Assembly (NCBI GenBank): GCA_028281865.1
Contig: JANQJB010000028.1
Location: forward strand, 45,176-109,175
Length of the DNA stretch: 64,000 nucleotides
Source: Marinagarivorans sp.
GTDB lineage: Bacteria; Pseudomonadota; Gammaproteobacteria; Pseudomonadales; Cellvibrionaceae
Direction of reading: 5' to 3'
Below the pieces are notes generated by a model that saw only the letters and a program-made list of their open reading frames with translations, ran no database searches and was not told the DNA's origin. The translations under genes were made by a program, and so were the position numbers. This document shows positions 54,397-62,690 of the stretch, one piece after another (position 1 is the first letter of the stretch; each line of letters begins with the position of its first letter).

Positions 54397-55299
54397 CTAA
54401 TGTGCAGCGGTGCTGCTTCTTAACGCAAAATCGATCGCAATGCCGATGAAAACGACCATACCGACCCAGTTATTGTGCATGAACGCGCGAAAACAGGCCT
54501 CAGGGTCGCGATCGCGAATCAAATATTGCTGATAAGCAAATAATGTTGCGGCAATCACGACGCTCAGGTAATAAGCCCAGCCAAAAGAAAAACTCGGTCC
54601 GAGCATAAACAGCGCGAATATCACGATTATCTGCAGGGCACTGGTGATGTGCCTATCCATTTCGCCAAATAAAATTGCAGTCGACTTCACGCCAATACGG
54701 ATGTCGTCCTCGCGGTCAACCATCGCATAAAATGTGTCGTAGACGATGGTCCACAAAACAATTGCCATGTAAAGGGTCCAAATGTGTTTTGGAAAAGTAT
54801 CGCTGACCGCTGTAAAAGCCATGGGCACTGACCAGGCGAATGCAGCACCCAAAACCGCTTGAGGCATATAGGTATAGCGTTTCATAAACGGGTAGGCTGA
54901 AGCTAAAGCGACGGCGCCTAACGATAGCAAAATCGTTTTTAGGTTGGTTAGCAACACCAATATAAATGCCAAAATTAGCAGAGCAACAAACAGTATAAGC
55001 GCGTGTTGCGGCGGGACTTGCCCGCTTGCGAGAGGGCGATTTCGAGTGCGCTCGACATCACCGTCGATGTCGCGATCTGCCCAGTCGTTGATAACGCAAC
55101 CAGCGCTGCGCATTAAAAATCCACCGCATACAAATATCAGAAGTGCTGACCAATGAGGGACGCCTTCTGAGGCGATCCACAAACTCCAAAGCGCCGGCCA
55201 AAGTACGAGATAAGTACCGATCGGGCGATCTAAACGCATTAATTTGATATAGGGGAGGATGCCAGGCAAGCGGGCTTCAAGTGTTGCGGATGCAGTCAT
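54397..55299 (-). CDS. ubiA: 4-hydroxybenzoate octaprenyltransferase
   Basis: 300 residues from ATG 55299; a longer in-frame start gives an unusual N-terminus. Inner-membrane prenyltransferase of ubiquinone synthesis with about eight helices. Both aspartate motifs are present: NDWADRDIDGDVERTRNRPL and YDTFYAMVDREDD. It lies upstream of phoB, as in pseudomonads, where ubiC normally precedes it; ubiC is not seen here. Confidence 0.95.
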   Translation of the reverse strand: MTASATLEARLPGILPYIKLMRLDRPIGTYLVLWPALWSLWIASEGVPHWSALLIFVCGGFLMRSAGCVINDWADRDIDGDVERTRNRPLASGQVPPQHALILFVALLILAFILVLLTNLKTILLSLGAVALASAYPFMKRYTYMPQAVLGAAFAWSVPMAFTAVSDTFPKHIWTLYMAIVLWTIVYDTFYAMVDREDDIRIGVKSTAILFGEMDRHITSALQIIVIFALFMLGPSFSFGWAYYLSVVIAATLFAYQQYLIRDRDPEACFRAFMHNNWVGMVVFIGIAIDFALRSSTAAH

Positions 55300-55530
55300 A
55301 AATGTTAGGGGCGATCTAGGGCCTGCGTTAGCGCAGAGCATACACCGCAAAAAAAATAATAAAAAGGCTGAATAAAGGCTTTTTGTCTGTTAGGCGACAA
55401 GATTCCTGCTTTGCCGAATGCGTTGCTGAGCTGCCGATTGCTTCTAAGATAGCGGCAAAATATTTTTTTCGCCAAACTGGCAAAGTTGAATTAGTCTTAT
55501 TAGTAATTTGGGCGACAAGCGGCGAGTAAC

Positions 55531-55803
55531 ATGAAGAAGAGTGATATCGTCAATTTAGTTCGTGAAGCAACAGGTTTAAAACAACGCTGCGCAGACGAGG
55601 TGGTTTCGAGTTTTATCGAACAAGTTACCAATGCGCTCGCACGCGGGGAATCGGTCAATCTCGTTGGGTTTGGTTCGTTCATCGTGCGCGAGCGCGCAGC
55701 GCGGTCCGGGAGGCATCCGCAAACCGGAGCACCGCTGGAAATTCCGGCGCACAAATTACCCGCGTTCAAGCCCGGTAAGTTCTTGTGTGAAAAAGTGAAT
55801 TAA
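55531..55803 (+). CDS. HU-family DNA-binding protein
   Basis: 90 residues. The nucleoid protein family is shown by MKKSDIVNLVREATGL, the dimer core VTNALARGESVNLVGFGSF and the DNA-arm segment RSGRHPQTGAPLEIPAHKLP. The arm lacks the usual Asn in GRNP (here GRHP), so it is a divergent HU rather than HupA or HupB proper. A gene of this kind lies near recG and oxyR in pseudomonads. It ends 22 bp before a strong terminator. Confidence 0.93.
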   Translation: MKKSDIVNLVREATGLKQRCADEVVSSFIEQVTNALARGESVNLVGFGSFIVRERAARSGRHPQTGAPLEIPAHKLPAFKPGKFLCEKVN

Positions 55804-55824
55804 GGAACGTTGGTCCACTCCCAC

Positions 55825-55853
55825 AAAAAAAGCGCCGTTAGCGGCGCTTTTTT
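55825..55853. terminator. Bidirectional terminator
   Basis: Stem AGCGCCG/CGGCGCT with loop TTAG, A-run before and T-run after. It lies between the HU gene and the convergent HDOD gene and can serve both. Confidence 0.9.
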
Positions 55854-55899
55854 ACTTTGACAGTGTGTTTACATAGGTTTGGCGATGTTTGGACCCCGC

Positions 55900-57279
55900 C
55901 TACGCGCTCATCTGACTGGCAATGGAGTCCAGGTCGTCAGCAGATTCGAGTATATTTTCGATTGTTACCTCAGCGGTTTCGTGTTCGAGATGTAAGGATT
56001 CAAACAAGTGTGTCGGAATCGGAGCTGGGGCACGGTTGCCAAAGCCTTTGCGTGCTAAGAGTTGTTCGGCGATATAAATGAGATTGGCGTACTCAGCATG
56101 TTCGCCACAGTATGCTGAGTTGTTCTGTTGCCGCAGCGCGGTGATGACTTCGTCGGGCATATTCCAGTATTCCAACAACCAAGCCGAAATCTGGCAACTG
56201 GACACACCGATGACGTGACGTTCGATTGCGGGCTGAGCGACATGTGGGTTGGCGCATAGGTAGCGGTTGACCGTGTCGAAGTAGGGCGGGAAGACTTCGG
56301 CCATGATTAAATAACCGAAATTGCAAAGCAGCCCGGATAAATAGCTCATTCCAAAAGCCGGTCGATGATCGCGCGGAATGCTGGTTACCAGGCCTTCGAC
56401 AGAAGCAGCCACGCAGACGGCATGCTTCCAGTATTCCTTCATTTGCTGATCGTTAATGACTTCATTATTAATCGTTTTGCCGAGTGAAAGGCCAAGTGCG
56501 AGGTTTAATACCATGTCAAAACCTAGCACCCGCACAATCGCATCGTGGACCGATTTGATTTTCCCTGGAGCTGAATAATACGGTGAGGCTGCCCAGCTAA
56601 CAACTTGTGCAGCGAGTGATGGATCGAGCTCGACAACTGCGGTTAGGTCACTAATGTCAGCATCAGGGTTGCCGCGCAATTGAATAATTTTTTGTGCAGT
56701 TTCAGGCAGTGGGGGTAAGTCCAGCGTGTCTTCGAGTCTTTGTTTAATGCGCAGTTGTGTAAAGCGTTTCACCGAATCGATGATTTGTTGGCTATCCCCT
56801 TCGGTGTTCTCCGGCGTTTTTGGCGGTTCAGCGGTGATCGCGTCAATGCTCGTCGTTTCGATTAACGCGCAAAAGTCCTCTTTTTTTAACGAAATCATTT
56901 GCTCGTGATCGCCAGTTTCGAGCCATAGCGTGTTGTATTCGACCAGTGACGAGTCGACGATCGTTGTAATGCCTTGCCATTCGGGAAATGCAGGTATGGT
57001 AGTAACGCCGTGCTGGTCTAGCAAGCGTTGCATTTCAGTATCCGCAAGGCTGCGTAACTTGCGATCGTAGCGACGTTCAATGGCGTCGAGATCGAGGAGG
57101 CGATTGGTAGGCAAAACTACCTGCACCAGTCCGTTATTGTCTTGCAAAACAACTGATCTCACTGCACAGGCCTGTGGTCCAGATGAGCTACTCGTGTTAG
57201 CACGAGATAAATGTGCTTTTAGCTCATAATTTATATTGTTTGTTTCTAACATTTGCAGAATACTAGCCGGTACAGGCAC
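55900..57279 (-). CDS. HDOD-domain protein with N-terminal YbaK-like domain
   Basis: 459 residues. Residues 1-150 look like a YbaK/ProX-type aminoacyl-tRNA editing fold (LQMLETNNINYELKAHL start, SVVLQDNNGLVQVVLPTNRL). Residues about 195-400 form an HDOD domain: LPPLPETAQKIIQLRGNPDADI, LAAQVVSWAASPYYS and VLGFDMVLNLALGLSLG. HDOD proteins act in signalling without known catalysis. The combination recurs in gammaproteobacteria but its role is open. It is the first gene upstream of a 364-bp gap. Confidence 0.8.
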   Translation of the reverse strand: MPVPASILQMLETNNINYELKAHLSRANTSSSSGPQACAVRSVVLQDNNGLVQVVLPTNRLLDLDAIERRYDRKLRSLADTEMQRLLDQHGVTTIPAFPEWQGITTIVDSSLVEYNTLWLETGDHEQMISLKKEDFCALIETTSIDAITAEPPKTPENTEGDSQQIIDSVKRFTQLRIKQRLEDTLDLPPLPETAQKIIQLRGNPDADISDLTAVVELDPSLAAQVVSWAASPYYSAPGKIKSVHDAIVRVLGFDMVLNLALGLSLGKTINNEVINDQQMKEYWKHAVCVAASVEGLVTSIPRDHRPAFGMSYLSGLLCNFGYLIMAEVFPPYFDTVNRYLCANPHVAQPAIERHVIGVSSCQISAWLLEYWNMPDEVITALRQQNNSAYCGEHAEYANLIYIAEQLLARKGFGNRAPAPIPTHLFESLHLEHETAEVTIENILESADDLDSIASQMSA

Positions 57280-57643
57280 TTGATATCTCCTTTGAAAAGG
57301 TTAATCGCGGTTAGACCTAAAAAAAGCTTATAAAACAAGGCTTAAATAGCGTTTAAAGATAATTTGCCTTGATCAAAATATAGCTAGCTTTGGTCAAAGT
57401 GCCAGTCGTCTTGTCGGGTATAGAAGGGGCATTCTGTTTAATTTTTAACAAATTAAATCCTTTGAGTATCCATGGAATAAATTAACGTGTTATGTACTCA
57501 AAGCGTTTGCAGGCTGTTGACGAGGTCCAGGAAACACACGAGCACATCCTGAATTAAAGGTTTTGGAACTTAGCTGCCAACCGGACAACTCACTTCAATC
57601 GTTATCTTATTGCAAGAAATTTAGCGAAAGGTATCTAAGAAAA
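57280..57643. other. Intergenic region, 364 bp
   Basis: It lies between the HDOD start and the recG stop, both on the minus strand. An 86-codon plus-strand frame at 57563-57823 overlaps recG and is its shadow. Nothing was recognised apart from a probable HDOD promoter. Confidence 0.4.
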
Positions 57644-59716
57644 TTAGACTTTGACGTAATCCTGCTCATGCGCGTACCAACGCTGAATAATCTTTTCGCA
57701 AATGTCTGGTTGATTGTGTTGCAAGATTTTTGCGTAGTGCTGGACTCTCTCAATCAATGCTTCGTCGCGCATCAGATCGGCGGTACGAAATTGCATTTGA
57801 CCTGTTTGAAGCGTGCCAAGTAATTCGCCTGGGCCGCGCAATTCCAAATCTTTTTGTGCGATAACAAATCCGCTATTTGAATCGCGTAACACCTGCAGTC
57901 TTTCACGGCCCATGCGTGAGAGTGGTTCGCCGTAAAGAAGGACACAATGACTAGCGCCGCTGCCGCGCCCCACGCGACCGCGCAACTGGTGCAGTTGTGC
58001 GAGCCCGAGACGCTCGGGGTTTTCAATAATCATTAACGTGGCGTTTGGTACGTCGACACCCACTTCGATTACGGTTGTCGCAACCAGCAATTTGAGATCA
58101 CCACGTTTAAACTCGCTCATTACTTGTTCTTTTTCTGCGGGTTTGAGTCGCCCGTGAACCAGCCCAATTTTAAGCTCAGGCATAGCGTTTGCGAGTGCTG
58201 CAAAAGTTTCTTGCGCGGCGTTGGCGGTTAATGTCTCCGAATTTTCGATTAGCGTACAAACCCAGTAAGCCTGTTGGCCTTCGACACAAGCTGCGCGCAC
58301 GCGTTGTATGACTTCTGCGCGTCGGTTTTGGCCAATGACTGAGGTATTAATCGGTTTGCGACCTGCCGGAAGTTCATCAATGGTGGAAACATCTAAGTCA
58401 GCATAAGCGGTCATCGCAAGGGTGCGCGGAATGGGTGTTGCAGTCATGATCAGCTGATGTGGACAGAACTCTGAACCCTTATTGCGCAGAGCTAAACGCT
58501 GGTGCACGCCAAAACGATGTTGTTCGTCCACAATCACCAGACCGAGCGCTTTAAAGCTGACGTTTTCTTGAAATAGCGCATGGGTTCCCACGGCTATTTG
58601 AATTGAACCGTCAGCTATTCCTGCTAAGTTGTGCCGTCGCTCTGTCGCGCTGATTTTTCCAGCGAGCCAACCGACTTCGATATTGAACGTGTTAAACCAA
58701 GCGCGGAAATTCTTGAGGTGCTGCTCTGCCAGGATTTCGGTGGGAGCGACTAACGCAACTTGTAATTGATTTTGGATAGCGGCTAGCGCCGCAACGGCGG
58801 CAACGAGAGTTTTGCCTGAGCCGACATCGCCTTGGACGAGGCGGGTCATCGGTGAAGTTTTGAGGACGTCGGCCTCGATTTCTTCGATTACACGTTGCTG
58901 CGCTCGAGTAAGCGAAAAAGGTAGCTGAGCGAGAAACGCTTGCTTAGCCGTTAAATCGACATTTATTGTTGGTGCTAAATCTGCTTTCGCGAGCTTTCTA
59001 CTTTTTTGTACCGCGAGGTTGTGCGCGAGTAACTCTTCAAACGCCAAGCGTTTTTGAAATGGATGCAAACCCGCGAGCAGCATTTCCACCGGCGCGTCTT
59101 TGGGAGGATTATGCAAGTATTGCAGTGCCTCGCTTAAATTGATCGCGCTGAGTTCTTCGATAATTTCTGATGGCAGTAGCTCTTGCGGCGCCGCTCGCTC
59201 CATTGTCTGCAGTGCCAAAGCAATCGTACTGCGCATCCTCGGTTGGGTAATACCGTCGGTGAGTGAATAAATGGGAGTGAGCGTTTGCGCTAGCGCCTGA
59301 TCGGTGTTATCGGCGTCGACAAATTCGTATTCCGGGTGGTAGAGCTCCAGACCTGTTGCACCTAAGCGTGCTTCACCAAAACAACGTACACTGCGCCCTG
59401 TGCGAAAGCCTTCCTTTTGTGCAGCGTTAAAATGAAAAAAGCGCAACGCAATTTTTCCGCTTGCGTCCGCAATGGTCACGGCAAGACTGCGCCTGCGACC
59501 AAATAGAATCTGTGCACTGAGTACTTCGCCTTGAATAACCGCGCTTTGATTTGGGGAGAGCGCCCCGATCGATACGATACGTGTGCGATCGACGTAACGA
59601 AAAGGCAAATGAAATATCAGGTCTTGTAAACTTGAAACACCGAGCTTCGCAAATGTTGTAGCAAGCTTTTCACCCACGCCTTTCAAATGCGTGATCGGTA
59701 TTTTTTCGAGATCCAC
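57644..59716 (-). CDS. recG: ATP-dependent DNA helicase RecG
   Basis: 690 residues from GTG 59716, which has AAGGA about eight bases upstream; a longer frame would overlap oxyR. It remodels stalled replication forks and branched DNA. An N-terminal helix-hairpin and OB (wedge) domain (LKGVGEKLATTFAKLGV) precedes helicase motifs VQGDVGSGKTLVA (Walker A), VDEQHRFG (DEQH box), MTATPIPRTLA, LVATTVIEVGVDVPNA and LHQLRGRVGRG. It lies 10 bp downstream of oxyR. Confidence 0.96.
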   Translation of the reverse strand: MDLEKIPITHLKGVGEKLATTFAKLGVSSLQDLIFHLPFRYVDRTRIVSIGALSPNQSAVIQGEVLSAQILFGRRRSLAVTIADASGKIALRFFHFNAAQKEGFRTGRSVRCFGEARLGATGLELYHPEYEFVDADNTDQALAQTLTPIYSLTDGITQPRMRSTIALALQTMERAAPQELLPSEIIEELSAINLSEALQYLHNPPKDAPVEMLLAGLHPFQKRLAFEELLAHNLAVQKSRKLAKADLAPTINVDLTAKQAFLAQLPFSLTRAQQRVIEEIEADVLKTSPMTRLVQGDVGSGKTLVAAVAALAAIQNQLQVALVAPTEILAEQHLKNFRAWFNTFNIEVGWLAGKISATERRHNLAGIADGSIQIAVGTHALFQENVSFKALGLVIVDEQHRFGVHQRLALRNKGSEFCPHQLIMTATPIPRTLAMTAYADLDVSTIDELPAGRKPINTSVIGQNRRAEVIQRVRAACVEGQQAYWVCTLIENSETLTANAAQETFAALANAMPELKIGLVHGRLKPAEKEQVMSEFKRGDLKLLVATTVIEVGVDVPNATLMIIENPERLGLAQLHQLRGRVGRGSGASHCVLLYGEPLSRMGRERLQVLRDSNSGFVIAQKDLELRGPGELLGTLQTGQMQFRTADLMRDEALIERVQHYAKILQHNQPDICEKIIQRWYAHEQDYVKV

Positions 59717-59726
59717 CTGTAATTCC

Positions 59727-60647
59727 TTAAGCGTCCTTGCCGAGGTGACAGCGCTGAATTGCGTCGCGCAGCGTATCAATCGCTTTCAAACGAGGAAAGC
59801 TCGCGCGCCAGGCGAGCGCGACGGTGCGCATCGGGGCGGGTGCAACGAATGGCCTGGTGGTCAGAATGGCGTCGGAGCTGCTGCCGGCTTTTGCGGCAGT
59901 CTGCGGCAAAATCGTAATACCAAGGCCCGAGGCGACCATGTGTTTTAGGGTCTCGAGCGAGCTGCCTTCCGCGGCGGTGCGTACCCGTCCACTGGGCTCG
60001 GCAATACCGCGCCGCAGGTTTGGGCACGCTTCAAGGACTTGATCGCGAAAGCAGTGACCTTCGCCGAGCAGCAATACGTTGTGAGCGTCGAGCTGCTCTG
60101 GGGAAATCGCGTCGTAAGCGGCTAGCGGGTGGTCCGCTGCGACTTGCACAACAAACTCCTCGTCGTAGATGGCTTGTGTTACAACATCTGCCTCGGTAAA
60201 TGGCAGAGCGACGACGATCACGTCGAGTTCACCCTGGCAGATGCGGCGGCGTAACGTCGCGGTGTAGCTCTCCTCAACATAAAGCGGCATATCGGGGGCT
60301 TGTTGGTGCAGCATTGGAATGAATTCGGGAAAAAGATAAGGGCCGATCGTGAATATCGCGCCGATGTGCAATGGACTTGTGAGCTGATCTTTGCCACTGC
60401 TGGCAATATCTTTTAGAGTTGACGCCTCTTTAAGCACGCGTTCGGCTTGTTGCACTATTTGCTCGCCCACCGGGGTGAGGTAAACACGTGTTTTGGCGCG
60501 TTCGAAGATTGGCATTTTTAGCTCTTCTTCAAGGCGTTTAACGGCAACACTGAGTGTTGGCTGCGTCACGTGGCAACGTTCAGCGGCTCGCCCAAAATTT
60601 TGCTCTTGTGCCAGTACGACAATGTAGCGGAGTTCGGTAAGGGTCAT
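59727..60647 (-). CDS. oxyR: Hydrogen peroxide-inducible activator OxyR
   Basis: 306 residues, the usual length. LysR-type regulator of peroxide defence. The N-terminal helix-turn-helix is visible (FGRAAERCHVTQPTLSVAVK), and the peroxide-sensing pair is kept in GEGHCFRDQVLEACPNLR, matching Cys199 and Cys208 of E. coli. The start codon is only 26 bp from the divergent YeeZ-like gene, so both promoters overlap. The oxyR-recG order is that of pseudomonads. Confidence 0.95.
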   Translation of the reverse strand: MTLTELRYIVVLAQEQNFGRAAERCHVTQPTLSVAVKRLEEELKMPIFERAKTRVYLTPVGEQIVQQAERVLKEASTLKDIASSGKDQLTSPLHIGAIFTIGPYLFPEFIPMLHQQAPDMPLYVEESYTATLRRRICQGELDVIVVALPFTEADVVTQAIYDEEFVVQVAADHPLAAYDAISPEQLDAHNVLLLGEGHCFRDQVLEACPNLRRGIAEPSGRVRTAAEGSSLETLKHMVASGLGITILPQTAAKAGSSSDAILTTRPFVAPAPMRTVALAWRASFPRLKAIDTLRDAIQRCHLGKDA

Positions 60648-60673
60648 AATTTACATTTGGTGGATATTGGTTT

Positions 60674-61516
60674 GTGAAAATTCTATTTGTCGGGTACGGC
60701 GACATTGCACAGCGCACAGCTGCACTTCTCGATTCCCACCAATTATACGGGATTGCTCGCCGCCCTAAACCCAAAATACCTAATTTGGATCTGTGGCAAG
60801 GTGATATTCTCGCTCCCGCAATGTTGGAGAAGTTGTCGGCGCAGCACTGGGATGCGGTAGTTGTCACGCTGAGTCCCGATGGCCGGGATGAGATTTCCTA
60901 TCGCAGTTGTTACGTCGATATTACGCGGGCTGTACTCAATGCGTTTTCGAAAAATAGTCGGCCGGGCTACGTAATATGGGTGTCGAGCACAAGTGTTTAT
61001 GCGCAGCACAGTGGTGAGCGAGTTGATGAGAGCAGTGAAACTTGTCCAGCACATTTTCGCGGCAAAATTATTTTAGAGGCTGAAAATATCGTCAGAGCTA
61101 GCCCAATTGCCTATTCCATCGTGCGCTTCAGCGGCATATACGGACCTGGGCGGGATTATCTTATTCGTCAGGTGCTGGCCGGTAAAGGTGGTGGAAACAG
61201 CTACAGCAATCGAATACATCAGGACGACTGTGCGGGGTTTTTAGCGCATTTGTTAAACCTAAAGGCTGGCGGGCAAACTCCTGAACCACTTTATCTCGCA
61301 TCCGATGGCGAAGCCGTATTGAGCTGTGATTTGCGCTCATGGCTGGCCGAGCAGTTAGGTGTACAGGTGCAGCAGGATAACAGCGTTCAAGATAGAGCTA
61401 TGGGCGGTAATAAAATTTGTTCCAACAAACGTATGCTAGACAGCGGGTATACTTTGCGTTACCCGAGTTTCAGGCTCGGTTATAGTGAAATGCTTCCACA
61501 AAATGACGGGGTTTAA
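60674..61516 (+). CDS. NAD-dependent epimerase/dehydratase, YeeZ-like
   Basis: 280 residues from GTG 60674. Rossmann start MKILFVGYGDIAQRTAALL, then DAVVVTLSPDGRDE, VSSTSVYAQHSGERVDE and VRFSGIYGPGRDYL. The YxxxK catalytic pair of extended short-chain dehydrogenases is not present in canonical form (IILEAEN at that place), so it is a YeeZ-type atypical member. The cofactor-binding fold is clear; the substrate is unknown. It is divergent from oxyR with overlapping promoters. Confidence 0.75.
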   Translation: MKILFVGYGDIAQRTAALLDSHQLYGIARRPKPKIPNLDLWQGDILAPAMLEKLSAQHWDAVVVTLSPDGRDEISYRSCYVDITRAVLNAFSKNSRPGYVIWVSSTSVYAQHSGERVDESSETCPAHFRGKIILEAENIVRASPIAYSIVRFSGIYGPGRDYLIRQVLAGKGGGNSYSNRIHQDDCAGFLAHLLNLKAGGQTPEPLYLASDGEAVLSCDLRSWLAEQLGVQVQQDNSVQDRAMGGNKICSNKRMLDSGYTLRYPSFRLGYSEMLPQNDGV

Positions 61517-61609
61517 GTGTCGAATTGATGTATTAGATGACTTGGGTCTGTATTGTTGCCTGTTTTTTAGTCAATAATAAACAAAGCCAGCACAATATTC
61601 GGAGACTCT

Positions 61610-61705
61610 ATGGGCAGCGAGAACCTGTTTATCCGCGTTGCCACTGCGAAACGTTTGAGCATGATTGAAAAAAATAAAAACATAAGGCAGTTAAGACATG
61701 TTTGA
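61610..61705 (+). CDS. Candidate 31-residue leader peptide
   Basis: ATG 61610 is preceded by GGAGA nine bases upstream. The frame encodes 31 residues, MGSENLFIRVATAKRLSMIE followed by a basic tail ending KNIRQLRHV, and its stop overlaps the start of the next gene by eight bases in another frame. Such an overlap suggests translational coupling. It could instead be a chance frame. Confidence 0.35.
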   Translation: MGSENLFIRVATAKRLSMIEKNKNIRQLRHV

Positions 61706-62678
61706 TCTAAAGGCCTCGGCTGGAATTGTACGCCGATGTGAGACTTTGCCGCGGCATACGCCGCTTGGTCAGGCGGCGGAATTGCTTGCCGCCAAATCTG
61801 AGTCCTGTTTGTGTATTGTTGACGGTGAAATTCCCGTTGGCATTTTAACCGAGCGCGATTTAACCAGGGTGATGGCCCAGTGCCTTGAGACGCAAGTTGT
61901 CCCGCAGTTAACGGTAGCCGACGTTATGACCTCTCCGGTCATCAGCGTAATTGAAAACACGCCGCTGGACGAAGCGCTAACCCTTGCGCGGACGCGCGGT
62001 ATTCGCCATTTACCGGTGGTTAATTCGCACGATCATTTGCTGGGCGTTTTAACGCAAACCAATATGCTTGATGCATACGTGCAGGAAATTCAATTGCACG
62101 ATGGGCAAATTAGCGAAGAGGTTGAAATGCGGACCGAAAAGCTCAACGCGGCGAATAAAATGCTGCAAGCTTTGGCGATGCAGGACAGCATGTTGGGTAT
62201 TGGTAATCGGCGTGCGATGGAAGTCGATATCAAACATACTCAAGCAGCGTGTAAACGTTATGGCACGGCTTATTCACTTGCGCTTTTAGATATCGATTAC
62301 TTTAAGCTTTACAACGATCACTATGGTCATTTAGCCGGTGATACAGCCTTAAAACAAACGACCAAAATCATTCGTAACCATATACGTGGCGCCGATCGGC
62401 TCTATCGTTACGGTGGTGAGGAGTTTTTACTTTTGTTGCCCGACACCAATGCAGAGCAGGCCTTGCATGCAGTCAATTTGGTCAAAAATGAAATAAGTAA
62501 TAGCAAGATTCCCCACGCCGAGGCTCCCAAAGGTATTCTTACGATAAGTGGCGGCGTTGCCGATGGGGACGCCGATAACTGGGTTGCCAGTGTCGATGCA
62601 GCAGATCGTGCACTTTATCAAGCCAAGCAAGCCGGGCGCGATAGAGTATGTTTAGGTGCTTTGGAACAAGCTGAATAG
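61698..62678 (+). CDS. CBS-domain diguanylate cyclase
   Basis: 326 residues. Two CBS motifs cover about residues 10-135 (TLPRHTPLGQAAELLA, DVMTSPVISVIENTPLDEAL, GIRHLPVVNSHDHLLGVL) and could bind an adenosine nucleotide. A helical linker leads to a GGDEF domain with DSMLGIGNRRAMEVDI, LLDIDYFKLYNDHYGH and active GGEEF in YRYGGEEFLLLLP. The RGAD sequence five residues before GGEEF is an inhibitory c-di-GMP site (RxxD). It therefore should make c-di-GMP under product feedback. A short upstream frame overlaps the start. Confidence 0.9.
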   Translation: MFDLKASAGIVRRCETLPRHTPLGQAAELLAAKSESCLCIVDGEIPVGILTERDLTRVMAQCLETQVVPQLTVADVMTSPVISVIENTPLDEALTLARTRGIRHLPVVNSHDHLLGVLTQTNMLDAYVQEIQLHDGQISEEVEMRTEKLNAANKMLQALAMQDSMLGIGNRRAMEVDIKHTQAACKRYGTAYSLALLDIDYFKLYNDHYGHLAGDTALKQTTKIIRNHIRGADRLYRYGGEEFLLLLPDTNAEQALHAVNLVKNEISNSKIPHAEAPKGILTISGGVADGDADNWVASVDAADRALYQAKQAGRDRVCLGALEQAE

Positions 62679-62690
62679 CGTCCTTTCTAT

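Noticed and set aside
57563..57823. 86-codon plus-strand frame near the recG stop
   Set aside because: It is largely antisense to the recG C-terminus, which has clear helicase coding.
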